DNA of 64,000 bases from Kribbella qitaiheensis (GTDB taxonomy: Bacteria > Actinomycetota > Actinomycetes > Propionibacteriales > Kribbellaceae), in NCBI RefSeq assembly GCF_014217565.1, contig NZ_CP043661.1:310001-374000 (forward strand), read 5' to 3'. The position numbers were made by a program, and so were the translations under genes. The notes beneath the pieces were generated by a model that searched no databases, was not told the DNA's origin, and saw nothing but the letters and a program-made list of their open reading frames with translations. Shown one piece after another: positions 1-7,692 of this stretch; position 1 is the stretch's first letter, and the number at the start of each line of letters is the position of its first letter.

Positions 1-543
1 GTGCCGGTCGCGCTGGTGGCCCACCTGCTGGCGCGGGGTGGTGAATCACTGCGGACGCTCGGGTTCGACCGACGGGACCGCCGCCGGGATCTCGCCCGTG
101 GAGCGGCCGTGGCCGCGGGTGTCGGTGCCGCCGGGTTGGCCTTCTATCTCACGGCCGTCGCGGTGGGAGTGAGTCTGACCGTCGATCCGGCGCAGCTGCC
201 CGGAGCCTGGTGGCGGGTGCCGGTGCTGATCGCGGTCGCGGCGCAGAACGCGATACTCGAAGAGGTCATCGTCCTCGGATATCTGACCCGGCGGCTGGAG
301 CAGCTGGGCTGGTCCTTCAGGAGCAGGACGGCCGCGAGCGCCGTGCTGCGTGGGTCGTACCACCTCTACCAAGGATTCGGCGGCTTCGTCGCGAACCTGG
401 TGATGGGTGGGCTGTTCTGCTACCTGTACCGGCGGTGGGGACGCGTGATGCCGCTGGTAGTGGCGCACACGCTGATCGACGTGGTCGCGCTGGTCGGAGC
501 GACCTACCTGATCGGGAAGGTCGGCTGGCTACCCGGCGGCTGA
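1..543 (+). CDS. CPBP family intramembrane protease, 5' end probably outside the window
   Basis: 180 residues are visible. Hydrophobic segments lie near residues 35-58, 72-96, 128-143 and 150-172. The CPBP (CAAX protease/bacteriocin-processing) signature is recognisable: a Glu pair at 87-88 (EEVIVLGYL), His121 in SYHLYQG, and His156/Asp160 in VVAHTLID. These residues coordinate the metal in Rce1-like proteases. The usual Arg after the Glu pair (EExxxRG) is Leu here, so activity is uncertain. The open frame begins with the first base of the window and has no visible ribosome site, so the GTG at position 1 is probably internal. It ends 5 bp from the convergent regulator. Family assignment is good; the substrate is unknown. 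Confidence 0.75.
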   Translation: MPVALVAHLLARGGESLRTLGFDRRDRRRDLARGAAVAAGVGAAGLAFYLTAVAVGVSLTVDPAQLPGAWWRVPVLIAVAAQNAILEEVIVLGYLTRRLEQLGWSFRSRTAASAVLRGSYHLYQGFGGFVANLVMGGLFCYLYRRWGRVMPLVVAHTLIDVVALVGATYLIGKVGWLPGG

Positions 544-548
544 TCCGG

Positions 549-1253
549 TCAGTGTGGGAGCTTGCGGGTGTCGATGAGTTGCTGGGCGACATCTCGGAGC
601 TTGGTGTTGGTGTCTTGGGAGTAGCGCTTGAGGATGGCGAACGCGCGGTCGTCGTCGACGTCGAAGCGCTCCATCAGGATGCCCATCGCCTGGCCGACCA
701 GCTTGCGGGCGTCGACCGCCGACGTCATGGTCTCGTCATGCCGCGCGGAGGCGACCGCGACGGCGGCATGCCGGCCGAGGATGTGCGCGATCGCCTCGCC
801 GTCCTCGCCGAACGCGTTCGGGCCGGGGCTGTACAGACCGAGTACGCCGACCGACCGGGTGGTGCCGCCGCCGATCAGCAGCGGAACGTCCAGCACGCTG
901 CGGACCCCCAGGGCGGCCACCTTCGCAGCCCATTGGGGCCACCGGTCGTCGGTGAAGGTGTCCCGGATGAGCACGGTGGTGTGTTCCCGCAGGACGGTGA
1001 CCAGGGGACCGACCGAGGTACTGAGCTGCAGGTCGTACACGTCCGCGACGACCGGGTCGGTCACCGCTGCCACCTGCGGCCGGCTACCCCTCGTGTTGAG
1101 TGCGACACCGGCGTAGCTGCAGTTGAGCGCCTGCAGAGCGAACTGGACGACCGCGTCGATGGTCTCGCCCACCCCGTCGGCGTCGTGCAGCTCGAGCGCC
1201 AGCCGGGCGAACGTTTCCGCCACGTCGGCGGAAGCGGGATCAAGCGGCGTCAT
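549..1253 (-). CDS. GAF and ANTAR domain regulator
   Basis: About 234 residues. An N-terminal GAF sensor (about 12-155) is followed by a C-terminal ANTAR RNA-binding module (about 170-225, containing VDARKLVGQAMGILMERFDV and an RYSQDTNTKLRDVAQQLIDT segment). ANTAR proteins act as transcription antiterminators by binding paired RNA hairpins, and the GAF domain should sense a ligand or phosphorelay input. I chose the ATG at 1253, which begins MTPLDPAS; a frame extension to 1292 adds only non-homologous residues. It is a close paralogue of the gene at 59135-59914, with long runs of near-identical DNA across the ANTAR part. No cognate kinase lies next to it. Confidence 0.85.
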   Translation of the reverse strand: MTPLDPASADVAETFARLALELHDADGVGETIDAVVQFALQALNCSYAGVALNTRGSRPQVAAVTDPVVADVYDLQLSTSVGPLVTVLREHTTVLIRDTFTDDRWPQWAAKVAALGVRSVLDVPLLIGGGTTRSVGVLGLYSPGPNAFGEDGEAIAHILGRHAAVAVASARHDETMTSAVDARKLVGQAMGILMERFDVDDDRAFAILKRYSQDTNTKLRDVAQQLIDTRKLPH

Positions 1254-1329
1254 GGTTCGCTCCAGGCAGGTGTCAGCACCAGGAGCACCCACACCTCAGG
1301 AGTGATCCGAGGCCAAAGGTAGTGCACCG

Positions 1330-1349
1330 CCTCCGTGGTTTACCGGAGG
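1330..1349 (-). terminator. Short hairpin downstream of the GH13 gene
   Basis: A CCTCCG / CGGAGG stem with an 8-nt loop lies about 30 bp past the stop codon of the minus-strand GH13 gene and upstream of the minus-strand GAF-ANTAR gene. It has no U-tract. It could be a weak terminator or part of the leader of the GAF-ANTAR transcript. Confidence 0.35.
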
Positions 1350-1378
1350 GGTGTCAGCGTGGCGGTTTCACCAGCGCA

Positions 1379-3052
1379 TCAGACCAGGTAGCGATCGCCG
1401 GGGCGCAGTACTCGGAGCCAACAGCAGCCGTATCCTTCGACGCGGTGGCGGAAGGTGCCGTCGGTTCCGACCTCGGTGACAGCCCCGCTGAGAAGGTCCG
1501 CGACCCGGAGGCCGGCAGCCGCTCCTGCCACAGCGATCGTCACCTCCGCAGGTTCGTCGGCGAAGTTGTGCAGGGCGATCACCGTGCCGCCCTCGCAGTC
1601 CGAACGGTGGGCGAAAACCGAGGGGGCCTCGGTGGCAAGGATCGTGCAGGTACCCCAGGACAGCTCCGGGCTCTCCCGGTAGCGCTGGACCAGGAGCTTG
1701 ATCCAGCTGAACAATGAATCGGGATCCCGTCGTTGGTCTGCGACGTTCACGTACTCCGGGGACAGTTCGCCTTCCACCATAGGCCGGAACAGGTTGTCCG
1801 GATCGGCGGCAGAGAAGCCACCGTTGACGCCGCTGGTCCACTGCATCGGAGTCCGTACCGCGTTGCGCCCGTCCACACTGAGGTTTTCGCCCATGCCGAT
1901 CTCCTCGCCGTAGAACAGCACCGGCGTACCAGGCAGGCTGAAGAGCAGGCTGTAGACCATCTTGATCCGGGCCGGGTCGTTGCCGAGCATCGGAGGCAGC
2001 CGCCGGCGCAGGCCACGGCCGTACAGCTGCATGTCCTGGTCCGGTCCGAAGGCGTCGAAGACCTCCTGCTTCTCCTGCTCGGTCAGCTTGTCGAGGGTCA
2101 ACTCGTCGTGGTTCCGGACGAAGGTGCCCCATTGCGCCTCTTCCGGCGGAACGGGTCGTTCGTTCAGGGCCTTGACCAGTTCGGCGGGATCGGACCGGGC
2201 CAGCGACAGGTACAGCTTCTGCATCCCGATGAAGTCGAAGCACATCGTCAGTTCGTCGCCGTCCTCGTCGCCGAAGAACTTCCGGGTGTCCTGGTAAGGC
2301 AGGTTCACCTCGCCGAGGAGGAGGGCATGTCCGTTGCGCCGGTTGAGGAATGCCCGCAGGTCGCGGAGGTAGTCGTGCGGGTCCGGCAGCGCACCGGCGT
2401 CCTGCGCGCCTTTGGTGTCCAGCAGGAACGGGACGGCGTCGACCCGGAACCCGGACAGCCCGAGCTGCAGCCAGAACCCGATGATCCGGATGATCTCCTC
2501 GCGGACCTGCGGGTTGGCGATGTCGAGGTCGGGTTGCTGCTTGTAGAACTGGTGCAGGTAGTACTGGCCGGCCTGCTCGTCGTACTGCCACAGGCTGGTC
2601 TCCTGGTCCGGAAACACGATGCCCTCGGCGGCATCCGCGGGCGGTTCGTCGCGCCAGACGTACCAGTCCCGGTACGGCGATTCCCGCGACGCCCGGGCGC
2701 TCTGGAACCAGGGATGCTGATCGGAGGTGTGGTTCACCACCAGGTCGGCGATCACCCGGATCCCGCGATCCTGGGCCAGCGTGATCAGCTCGACCAGGTG
2801 CCCGTGCGTGCCCAGCCGGGAGTCGACGCCGTAGAAGTCGGTGATGTCGTACCCGTCGTCGCGGTCCGGCGTCGGATAGAACGGCATCAGCCACAGACAG
2901 GTGACACCCAGTTCGGCGAGGTGGTCGATCCGCTGCGACAGCCCGCGGATGTCGCCGCGGCCGTCCCCGTCGGTGTCGAAGAAGGTCTCGATGTCCAGGC
3001 AGTAGACGACAGCGTTCTTCCACCAGACATCGGCGGTCTCGGTCAGCCTCAC
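1379..3052 (-). CDS. GH13 family enzyme, trehalose synthase-like alpha-glucosyltransferase
   Basis: 557 residues, close to the usual size of TreS-type GH13 proteins. The (beta/alpha)8 amylase motifs are all present: region I VIADLVVNHTSDQHPWF, region II GFRVDAVPFLL (Asp nucleophile), region III LLLGEVNLPY (Glu acid/base) and region IV TFVRNHDELTL (transition-state Asp). The start YCLDIETFFDTDGDGRGD resembles trehalose synthase and related maltose-active enzymes. The likely activity is maltose/trehalose interconversion or alpha-glucan transfer in the cytoplasm, as there is no signal peptide. The GTG at 3052 overlaps the stop of the upstream gene (GTGA), so the two were once translationally coupled. 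A longer frame to 3319 is a shadow. Substrate specificity is not settled. Confidence 0.8.
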   Translation of the reverse strand: MRLTETADVWWKNAVVYCLDIETFFDTDGDGRGDIRGLSQRIDHLAELGVTCLWLMPFYPTPDRDDGYDITDFYGVDSRLGTHGHLVELITLAQDRGIRVIADLVVNHTSDQHPWFQSARASRESPYRDWYVWRDEPPADAAEGIVFPDQETSLWQYDEQAGQYYLHQFYKQQPDLDIANPQVREEIIRIIGFWLQLGLSGFRVDAVPFLLDTKGAQDAGALPDPHDYLRDLRAFLNRRNGHALLLGEVNLPYQDTRKFFGDEDGDELTMCFDFIGMQKLYLSLARSDPAELVKALNERPVPPEEAQWGTFVRNHDELTLDKLTEQEKQEVFDAFGPDQDMQLYGRGLRRRLPPMLGNDPARIKMVYSLLFSLPGTPVLFYGEEIGMGENLSVDGRNAVRTPMQWTSGVNGGFSAADPDNLFRPMVEGELSPEYVNVADQRRDPDSLFSWIKLLVQRYRESPELSWGTCTILATEAPSVFAHRSDCEGGTVIALHNFADEPAEVTIAVAGAAAGLRVADLLSGAVTEVGTDGTFRHRVEGYGCCWLRVLRPGDRYLV

Positions 3053-3586
3053 GGTTGGCTCACTTCCAGTTGGGGGAGGACTTTCTCGCCGAACACGTCG
3101 ATGAACTCCGACTGCTCGCGCCCGACGTGGTGCAGATAGATCGCGTCGAAGCCCAGCTCGGCGTACGAGTTGAGCCACTCGGCGTGCTGGGCCGGATCGG
3201 ACGACACCCGGACCGCCTGGTGGATGCCATCCGGTGGCACGTGCTCCGCGGCCTGGTCGAACGCCTCGGCCGTGTCGGTGTCCCAGCAGAACGGTGGGGC
3301 GAAGACGTTGGTCCGCCATTGGTCATGGGCTAGTTCGAGCGCCCGCTGCTCGTCGGCGGCGTGACTCAGATGCACCTGCAGGCAGACCTTGCCGCGTCCG
3401 CCGTTGTCCTTGTACGCCGAGATCATCCGGCGCAACTGGTCTTCCCCGGCCCGCGATGGTGATCATCCCGTCGGCCCAGCCCGCGCACCACTTCGCCGTA
3501 CTGGTGGACACGGCCGCGGCAAGGAGCGCCGGCGGCTCGGCGGGTGGGACCTGCTCGTGGGAGGCATGAAAGCCGTAGACGGTCAT
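3049..3586 (-). pseudogene. Broken LLM-class flavin oxidoreductase (TIGR03885-like)
   Basis: The 5' end reads MTVYGFHASHEQVPPAE, typical of this LLM-class family, but then jumps straight to PPALLAAAVSTSTAKW, which normally lies well over 100 residues further in. This implies a clean internal deletion of about 0.4 kb, apparently across a shared Pro-Ala-Glu coding segment. A second lesion, one extra G in a GGGG run near 3447, shifts the frame before EDQLRRMISAYKDNGG. The downstream part (128 codons to 3049, ending LEVSQP) is well preserved and overlaps the GH13 start by GTGA. Full-length relatives are about 300 or more residues. The size of the missing segment is from family memory. Confidence 0.7.
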
Positions 3587-3625
3587 GCCTCCACGTGCCC
3601 CGACCGGCGCCGTCGTACACGGTCA

Positions 3626-3829
3626 GATCGCGATGATGGCCGTGTCAGCTACACCGAGCACGGCCGCTGGGTCGCCGCCGACGGGTACGAGCACCTGGTC
3701 GAGCTCGAGGAGCGGTTCATCGAGGAGTTCGGGCGAGCGGAGTACGACATCGCCCGGGAAGTCATCGAGCGGGTCGTGGGACTGCTGGATCAGCTGGCCT
3801 CGGAACAAGAAGACCGCGACGCGGGCTGA
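3626..3829 (+). pseudogene. C-terminal remnant of a MarR-like regulator
   Basis: The frame reads SDRDDGRVSYTEHGRWVAADG and then a long helix LEERFIEEFGRAEYDIARE, resembling the wing and C-terminal dimerisation helix of MarR-type regulators. There is no start codon or helix-turn-helix upstream in this frame; the preceding sequence is the antisense of the broken LLM gene. It therefore looks like a 5'-truncated fragment that ends in a normal stop 4 bp from the convergent iclR gene. The MarR assignment rests only on this C-terminal pattern and could be wrong. Confidence 0.45.
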
Positions 3830-3832
3830 GGG

Positions 3833-4615
3833 TCAGCGGAGGTCTTCGGACAGGGACTTCGCGGCCTGGGTGAGCAAGGGGACCGCGCGTTCGACCAGGT
3901 CCTCGGTCATCCGGCCGGCCGGGCCCGAGATCGAGATGGCCAACCGGGACGGCGCGTCCGGCACCGGTACGGCGACGCAGCGGACGCCGAGCTCCTGCTC
4001 GCCCTCGTCGATGGCGTAGCCCTGCTCCTCGGTGGCGTGCACCTGGGACATGAACGCGTCCGGGTCGGTGATGGTGTTGTCGGTGTGCTTCGGCATACCG
4101 GTGCGCTGCAGCAGGTCGCGGACGTCGTTCTCCGCGAGCTGGGAGAAGATCGCCTTGCCGACCGCGGTGCAGTGCGGGAGCACCCGGCGGCCGACCTCGG
4201 TGAACATCCGCATCGAGTGCCGGGACGGGACCTGGGCGAGGTAAACGATCTGGTCGCCGTCGAGCATCGCCATGTTGGCCGATTCGCCGAGCTCGTCGAC
4301 CAGCCGGGCCAGATGCGGGCGGGCCCAGACGCTCAGCATCCGCGACGAACTCTCGCCGAGGCGGACCAGCTTGGGTCCGAGGACGTACTGCCGCGAGGGC
4401 TCCTGGCGCAGGTAGCCGAGGTCGACCAGCGTGCGGACCAGGCGGTGGATCGTCGGCAGTGGGAGGCCGGAGGCGGTGGCCAGCTGGGACAGGCCCATCA
4501 TTCCGCCGGCGTCGGCCATCATCTCCAAGAGGCCGAAGGCGCGCTCGATGGACTGCACGCTGCCGGACCGGCCCTTGCTGCTGGTCTCTGCCGTGCTGCT
4601 GGTCTCCGCCGTCAC
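3833..4615 (-). CDS. IclR family transcriptional regulator
   Basis: 260 residues. An N-terminal winged helix (about 18-75; QSIERAFGLLEMM, then LSQLATASGLPLPTIHRLVRT as the recognition region) is followed by the IclR effector domain (about 95-255; LPHCTAVGKAIF and GYAIDEGEQELGVRCVAVPV are typical). IclR-family AllR proteins repress allantoin and glyoxylate genes in response to allantoin or glyoxylate. Its position beside the purine island supports a similar role. It diverges from the DUF6986 gene. The palindrome pair at 4639-4674 lies 24 bp upstream of its GTG start, which suggests autoregulation. A GAGGAG sequence precedes the start by about 12 bases. The N-terminal 15 residues are Ser/Thr-rich and look disordered. 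Confidence 0.9.
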   Translation of the reverse strand: MTAETSSTAETSSKGRSGSVQSIERAFGLLEMMADAGGMMGLSQLATASGLPLPTIHRLVRTLVDLGYLRQEPSRQYVLGPKLVRLGESSSRMLSVWARPHLARLVDELGESANMAMLDGDQIVYLAQVPSRHSMRMFTEVGRRVLPHCTAVGKAIFSQLAENDVRDLLQRTGMPKHTDNTITDPDAFMSQVHATEEQGYAIDEGEQELGVRCVAVPVPDAPSRLAISISGPAGRMTEDLVERAVPLLTQAAKSLSEDLR

Positions 4616-4638
4616 GGTGATCCCACTCTCCTCGAAGC

Positions 4639-4674
4639 TTCCGGATGACGGAAGTTTACCGCCAGATGGTGGAA
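4639..4674. promoter_or_regulatory. Tandem IclR-type operator pair upstream of iclR
   Basis: Site 1 (4639-4653, TTCCGGATGACGGAA) is a near-perfect palindrome, extended by C and G to CTTCCG-5-CGGAAG. Site 2 (4660-4674, CGCCAGATGGTGGAA) is a weaker match starting exactly 21 bp later. They lie between iclR and the divergent DUF6986 gene, close to the iclR start, as expected for autoregulation by an IclR dimer pair. Confidence 0.55.
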
Positions 4675-4685
4675 GCAGGGCGCTC

Positions 4686-4728
4686 TTGCAACTTCCGTAG
4701 TACAGATACTAATATCCGCATTACGAAA
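4686..4728 (+). promoter_or_regulatory. Promoter with a second operator pair for the DUF6986 gene
   Basis: A candidate -35 TTGCAA (4686-4691) is followed after 18 bp by -10 TAATAT (4710-4715). Two 15-bp sites resembling TTCCGCATNACGGAA overlap it: TTCCGTAGTACAGAT (4693-4707, in the spacer) and ATCCGCATTACGAAA (4714-4728, over -10/+1). Their starts are again 21 bp apart. A protein bound here would block RNA polymerase. Confidence 0.55.
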
Positions 4729-4752
4729 TCTCGAGGATTGAGGTGCGGTCAA

Positions 4753-6003
4753 GTGGAAGATGCACTCCTTGCTGAGCTGGATCGGCGGCTGGCGGATGCC
4801 GACGCGGAGCTGGCCGCGACGTACCCGGGCGAGCGTGGGGTCCGGCAACCCGTCCATACCGTCTACGTGCCCGCCGACCGGTTCGACGCCGGGACGGTCG
4901 GCGAGTGGGGACAGGGTGCGCGGGACGCATTGGTCCGCCATGCCTCGTCGCGGGCGGAGTTGGCCGAGGCGCTGGAGTTGCCGACGAATCTGTCGGCTGA
5001 GGTCTACGGGCGCGTTCTCGCCAAGTTGGAGCGCGAGCCGATCGAGGATCTGCGGATCGACTTCGAGGACGGCTACGGCACCAGGCCTGACGAGCAGGAG
5101 GACGCGGCAGCCCTCAGCGCGGCCCGTGCGGTGGCCGAGTTGGTCAAGACCGCCGAAGTCCCGCCGTACTACGGACTTCGGATCAAGTCTTTGGAGGCGC
5201 CGAGCCGTCGTCGTGGGGTGCGGACGCTTGACCTCTTCGTCGGTGAGCTGGCGGCAGCTGGTGCGTTGACGGACGGGTTCGTCATCACGCTTGCCAAGGT
5301 GACGTCGGTGGAGCAGATCGAGGCGATGGTGATCGTGCTCGCGGCGATCGAGGAGGCCCACGGGGTGCCCTCGGGGTCGCTGAAGTTCGAGATCCAGGTC
5401 GAGACGCCGCAGGCGATCCTCGCGCCGGACGGCACCACGCCGTTGGGGCGCATGATCCGGGCCGGCGCGGGACGGGTGACCGGTCTGCACTACGGCACCT
5501 ATGACTACTCGGCCTCGCTCGGCGTCGCAGCCGCGTACCAGAGTATGGAGCACCCGGTCGCCGACCACGCCAAAGACGTTATGCAGTTGGCCGCGGCGGG
5601 CACGGGGGTGTTCGTCTGCGACGGCTCGACGAATGTTCTGCCGGTCGGCGATCGCGAGGTTGTGCACGCTGCCTGGCGACTTCACCTGCGGCTGGTACGA
5701 CGTTCGCTCGCGCGCGGCATCTACCAGGGCTGGGACATGCACCCCGCCCAGCTCCCGAGCCGCTACGTCGCCACCTACTTGTTCTACCGCGAAGGCCTCG
5801 AGTCGGCCGCCGCGCGGCTTCGCGCCTACCTCGGCGGCGGCGACTCCGGCTACCTCGACGAGCCCGCCACAGCAGCAGCCCTCGCGAGCTACATCCTCCG
5901 CGGCCTCGAATGCGGCGCCACCGAGCTATCGGAAATCAACACCCTCATCGGCATAGGCACCCCCCAACTAGCAAAACTGGCCCGCCGCCCCCTCCGTCCA
6001 TAA
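4753..6003 (+). CDS. DUF6986-type aldolase/malate synthase-like protein
   Basis: 416 residues from the GTG at 4753, which is preceded by a GAGG about 10 bases upstream; the longer open frame to 4645 would run through the operators and promoter. The protein resembles the HpcH/HpaI and malate synthase TIM-barrel group: PIEDLRIDFEDGYG (acidic metal-binding segment), YGLRIKSLEAPSRRRG, LKFEIQVETPQAIL, and a C-terminal IYQGWDMHPAQLPSRY segment. In this superfamily such enzymes condense or cleave oxo acids and CoA esters. Its regulation with glyoxylate genes and the absence of a recognisable malate synthase suggest it consumes or produces a glyoxylate-derived acid. That role is inference; the family is not biochemically defined to my knowledge. 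Confidence 0.7.
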   Translation: MEDALLAELDRRLADADAELAATYPGERGVRQPVHTVYVPADRFDAGTVGEWGQGARDALVRHASSRAELAEALELPTNLSAEVYGRVLAKLEREPIEDLRIDFEDGYGTRPDEQEDAAALSAARAVAELVKTAEVPPYYGLRIKSLEAPSRRRGVRTLDLFVGELAAAGALTDGFVITLAKVTSVEQIEAMVIVLAAIEEAHGVPSGSLKFEIQVETPQAILAPDGTTPLGRMIRAGAGRVTGLHYGTYDYSASLGVAAAYQSMEHPVADHAKDVMQLAAAGTGVFVCDGSTNVLPVGDREVVHAAWRLHLRLVRRSLARGIYQGWDMHPAQLPSRYVATYLFYREGLESAAARLRAYLGGGDSGYLDEPATAAALASYILRGLECGATELSEINTLIGIGTPQLAKLARRPLRP

Positions 6004-6115
6004 GACCACCCCGCCTCAGTCCCGTGGGGGCCAAGTCGTGCGGAGCGTGATTGGGCAGGCTGGCTGGCGCGAAGGGCGAGGGCCTGAGTAGCCCCCTGTG
6101 GCCTGCGGTACGGCT

Positions 6116-6258
6116 GTCTTTGTGCACCGGCTGAGCGTTCTGGGCGGAATACATGCTCAGGTCGTGCACAGAGGGCGGAACGCCGGTGTCGGTCGCCGGC
6201 CCTTGTGCACCAGGTGAGCGTCTTCCGGCGGCGGAATGCTCAGCCGGTGCACAAAGAC
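6116..6258. repeat. Four-arm inverted repeat element (REP/BIME-like)
   Basis: The 339-bp gap between the convergent DUF6986 and 8-oxoguanine deaminase genes holds no gene. It contains four copies of a motif TTGTGCACCNGNTGAGC in alternating orientation: 6116-6136 (+), 6155-6173 (-), 6201-6219 (+) and 6238-6258 (-). The outer arms are a perfect 21-bp inverted repeat (GTCTTTGTGCACCGGC... and its complement), and the inner arms are a looser pair. It could fold as one long cruciform or two hairpins, and may act as a bidirectional terminator or be a non-autonomous mobile repeat. Confidence 0.7.
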
Positions 6259-6342
6259 GCCGTACTGGGGAACTGGGGAACGGGGGACGCCGGCGGTGGG
6301 GGGTCCGCTCCGCGGTCTGGTGCTTTGGCCGGCTTTGTGGTG

Positions 6343-7692
6343 CTAGGCGCGGGTGAGCTTTGCCAGGAGGCGGCGTTGGGTGGTTGCTACCTGGCTGGCG
6401 AGGGTGGCTTCGTCGACGGTGATCACCGTGTCGTGTTCGACCACCGGGCGGCCGTTGACGAGGAGCAGTTCCAGTGGGGGTGGTGAGCCTAGGACTAGGG
6501 CGGCTACTGGGTCGGCGATGCCTGCATGGGGGAGGGTGTCGAGTCGCCAGACGGCGAGGTCGGCGAGTTTGCCTACCTCCAGGGAGCCGATCTCGTTCTC
6601 GCGGCCGAGGATGCGGGCGCCGTCGAGGGTTGCCATCTCCAGTGCAGCCCGTACGCCGAGCGCCTGCGGGCCGCCTCGGGCCCGAGCGAAGAGCAGTGCG
6701 TGCCTTACTTCTTCGAGCAGACTGCCCGCTTCGTTGCTGGCGGCACCATCCACGCCGAGGCCGACCGGGCAGCCGGCCGCCCGGAGGTCCGCGACCCGCG
6801 CGATCCCGGCCCCGAGACGCGCGTTGGAACTCGGGCAGTGCGCGACCCCGGTGCCGGTCTGGCCCAGCCGCTTGATCTCCGCGTCGTCGAAGTGGATGCC
6901 GTGCGCGAACCACACATCCGGCCCGGTCCAGCCGAGCTCCGCGGCGTACTCGGACGGCGTACAGCCGAACTTCTCGTCGCACCAGTCGGCCTCGTCGGTG
7001 GTCTCGGCCAGGTGAGTGTGCAGCCGGACGCCCTTGCGGCGGGCGAGTTCCGCCGACTCGCGCATGAGTTCGCTGGTGACGCTGAACGGCGAGCAGGGTG
7101 CGACCACCATCCGCAGCATCGAGTCCGGTGCGGGATCGTGCCACCGGTCGATCGCCGCCTCGGTCGCGGCCAGGATCTCGTCGCGGTCCTGGACCACGGA
7201 GTCGGGTGGCAGTCCACCGTCCTTCTCGCTCAGGTCCATCGAACCGCGCGCCGGGTGAAACCGAAGTCCCACCTCGGCAGCGGCAGAGATCTCGGCCGCC
7301 AGCAGGTCGCCGCCGGGGAAGACGTAGTGATGATCGGCGGCCGTCGTGCAGCCCGTCCGCGCGAGCTGGGCCAGCGCGCCCTGGGCGGCCGTGTGCACGG
7401 ACTCCTCGTCGATGCCGGCCCAGACCGGGTAGAGCGCGGTCAGCCAGCCGAACAAGGTGGCATCGACGGCCAGCCCCCGGGTCACCCATTGGTAGAGATG
7501 CTGATGGGTGTTGACGAAGCCGGGGGTGACGAGGCATCCCCGGCCATCGATCACCCGCGCTCCCTCGTGCCTCGGTGCGGGCCCGGGGCCGACGGCAACT
7601 ATGCGGTTGCCGTCGGCAATGACGTGTCCTGAGGTGAGCTCACGGCGTTCCTGATCGAGCGTGACGATCGTGGCTCCGTCGATGATGATCAA
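6343..7692 (-). CDS. 8-oxoguanine deaminase
   Basis: About 450 residues of the amidohydrolase superfamily (ATZ/TRZ-like). Metal and active-site motifs are GFVNTHQHLYQW (HxH), HTHLAETTDE, FAHGIHF and VGLGVDGAASNE (catalytic Asp). It resembles 8-oxoguanine deaminases found in purine clusters, which convert 8-oxoguanine directly to urate plus ammonia in the cytoplasm. It is the last gene of the purine operon, so its product feeds the uricase encoded just before it. No ATG is available; a TTG at 7692 overlaps the uricase stop (TTGA), and I use that start. A plain guanine or cytosine-type deaminase specificity cannot be ruled out from sequence alone, but guanine deaminase is already present at 9437-10735. 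Confidence 0.8.
   Translation of the reverse strand: MIIIDGATIVTLDQERRELTSGHVIADGNRIVAVGPGPAPRHEGARVIDGRGCLVTPGFVNTHQHLYQWVTRGLAVDATLFGWLTALYPVWAGIDEESVHTAAQGALAQLARTGCTTAADHHYVFPGGDLLAAEISAAAEVGLRFHPARGSMDLSEKDGGLPPDSVVQDRDEILAATEAAIDRWHDPAPDSMLRMVVAPCSPFSVTSELMRESAELARRKGVRLHTHLAETTDEADWCDEKFGCTPSEYAAELGWTGPDVWFAHGIHFDDAEIKRLGQTGTGVAHCPSSNARLGAGIARVADLRAAGCPVGLGVDGAASNEAGSLLEEVRHALLFARARGGPQALGVRAALEMATLDGARILGRENEIGSLEVGKLADLAVWRLDTLPHAGIADPVAALVLGSPPPLELLLVNGRPVVEHDTVITVDEATLASQVATTQRRLLAKLTRA

Noticed and set aside
1330..1349. ANTAR-target double hairpin
   Set aside because: Only a single stem with an 8-nt loop is present; the paired hexaloop arrangement bound by ANTAR proteins is not.
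3389..3829. 146-residue protein as an intact MarR regulator
   Set aside because: The first 80 codons are antisense to the LLM remnant and only the C-terminal helix resembles MarR.
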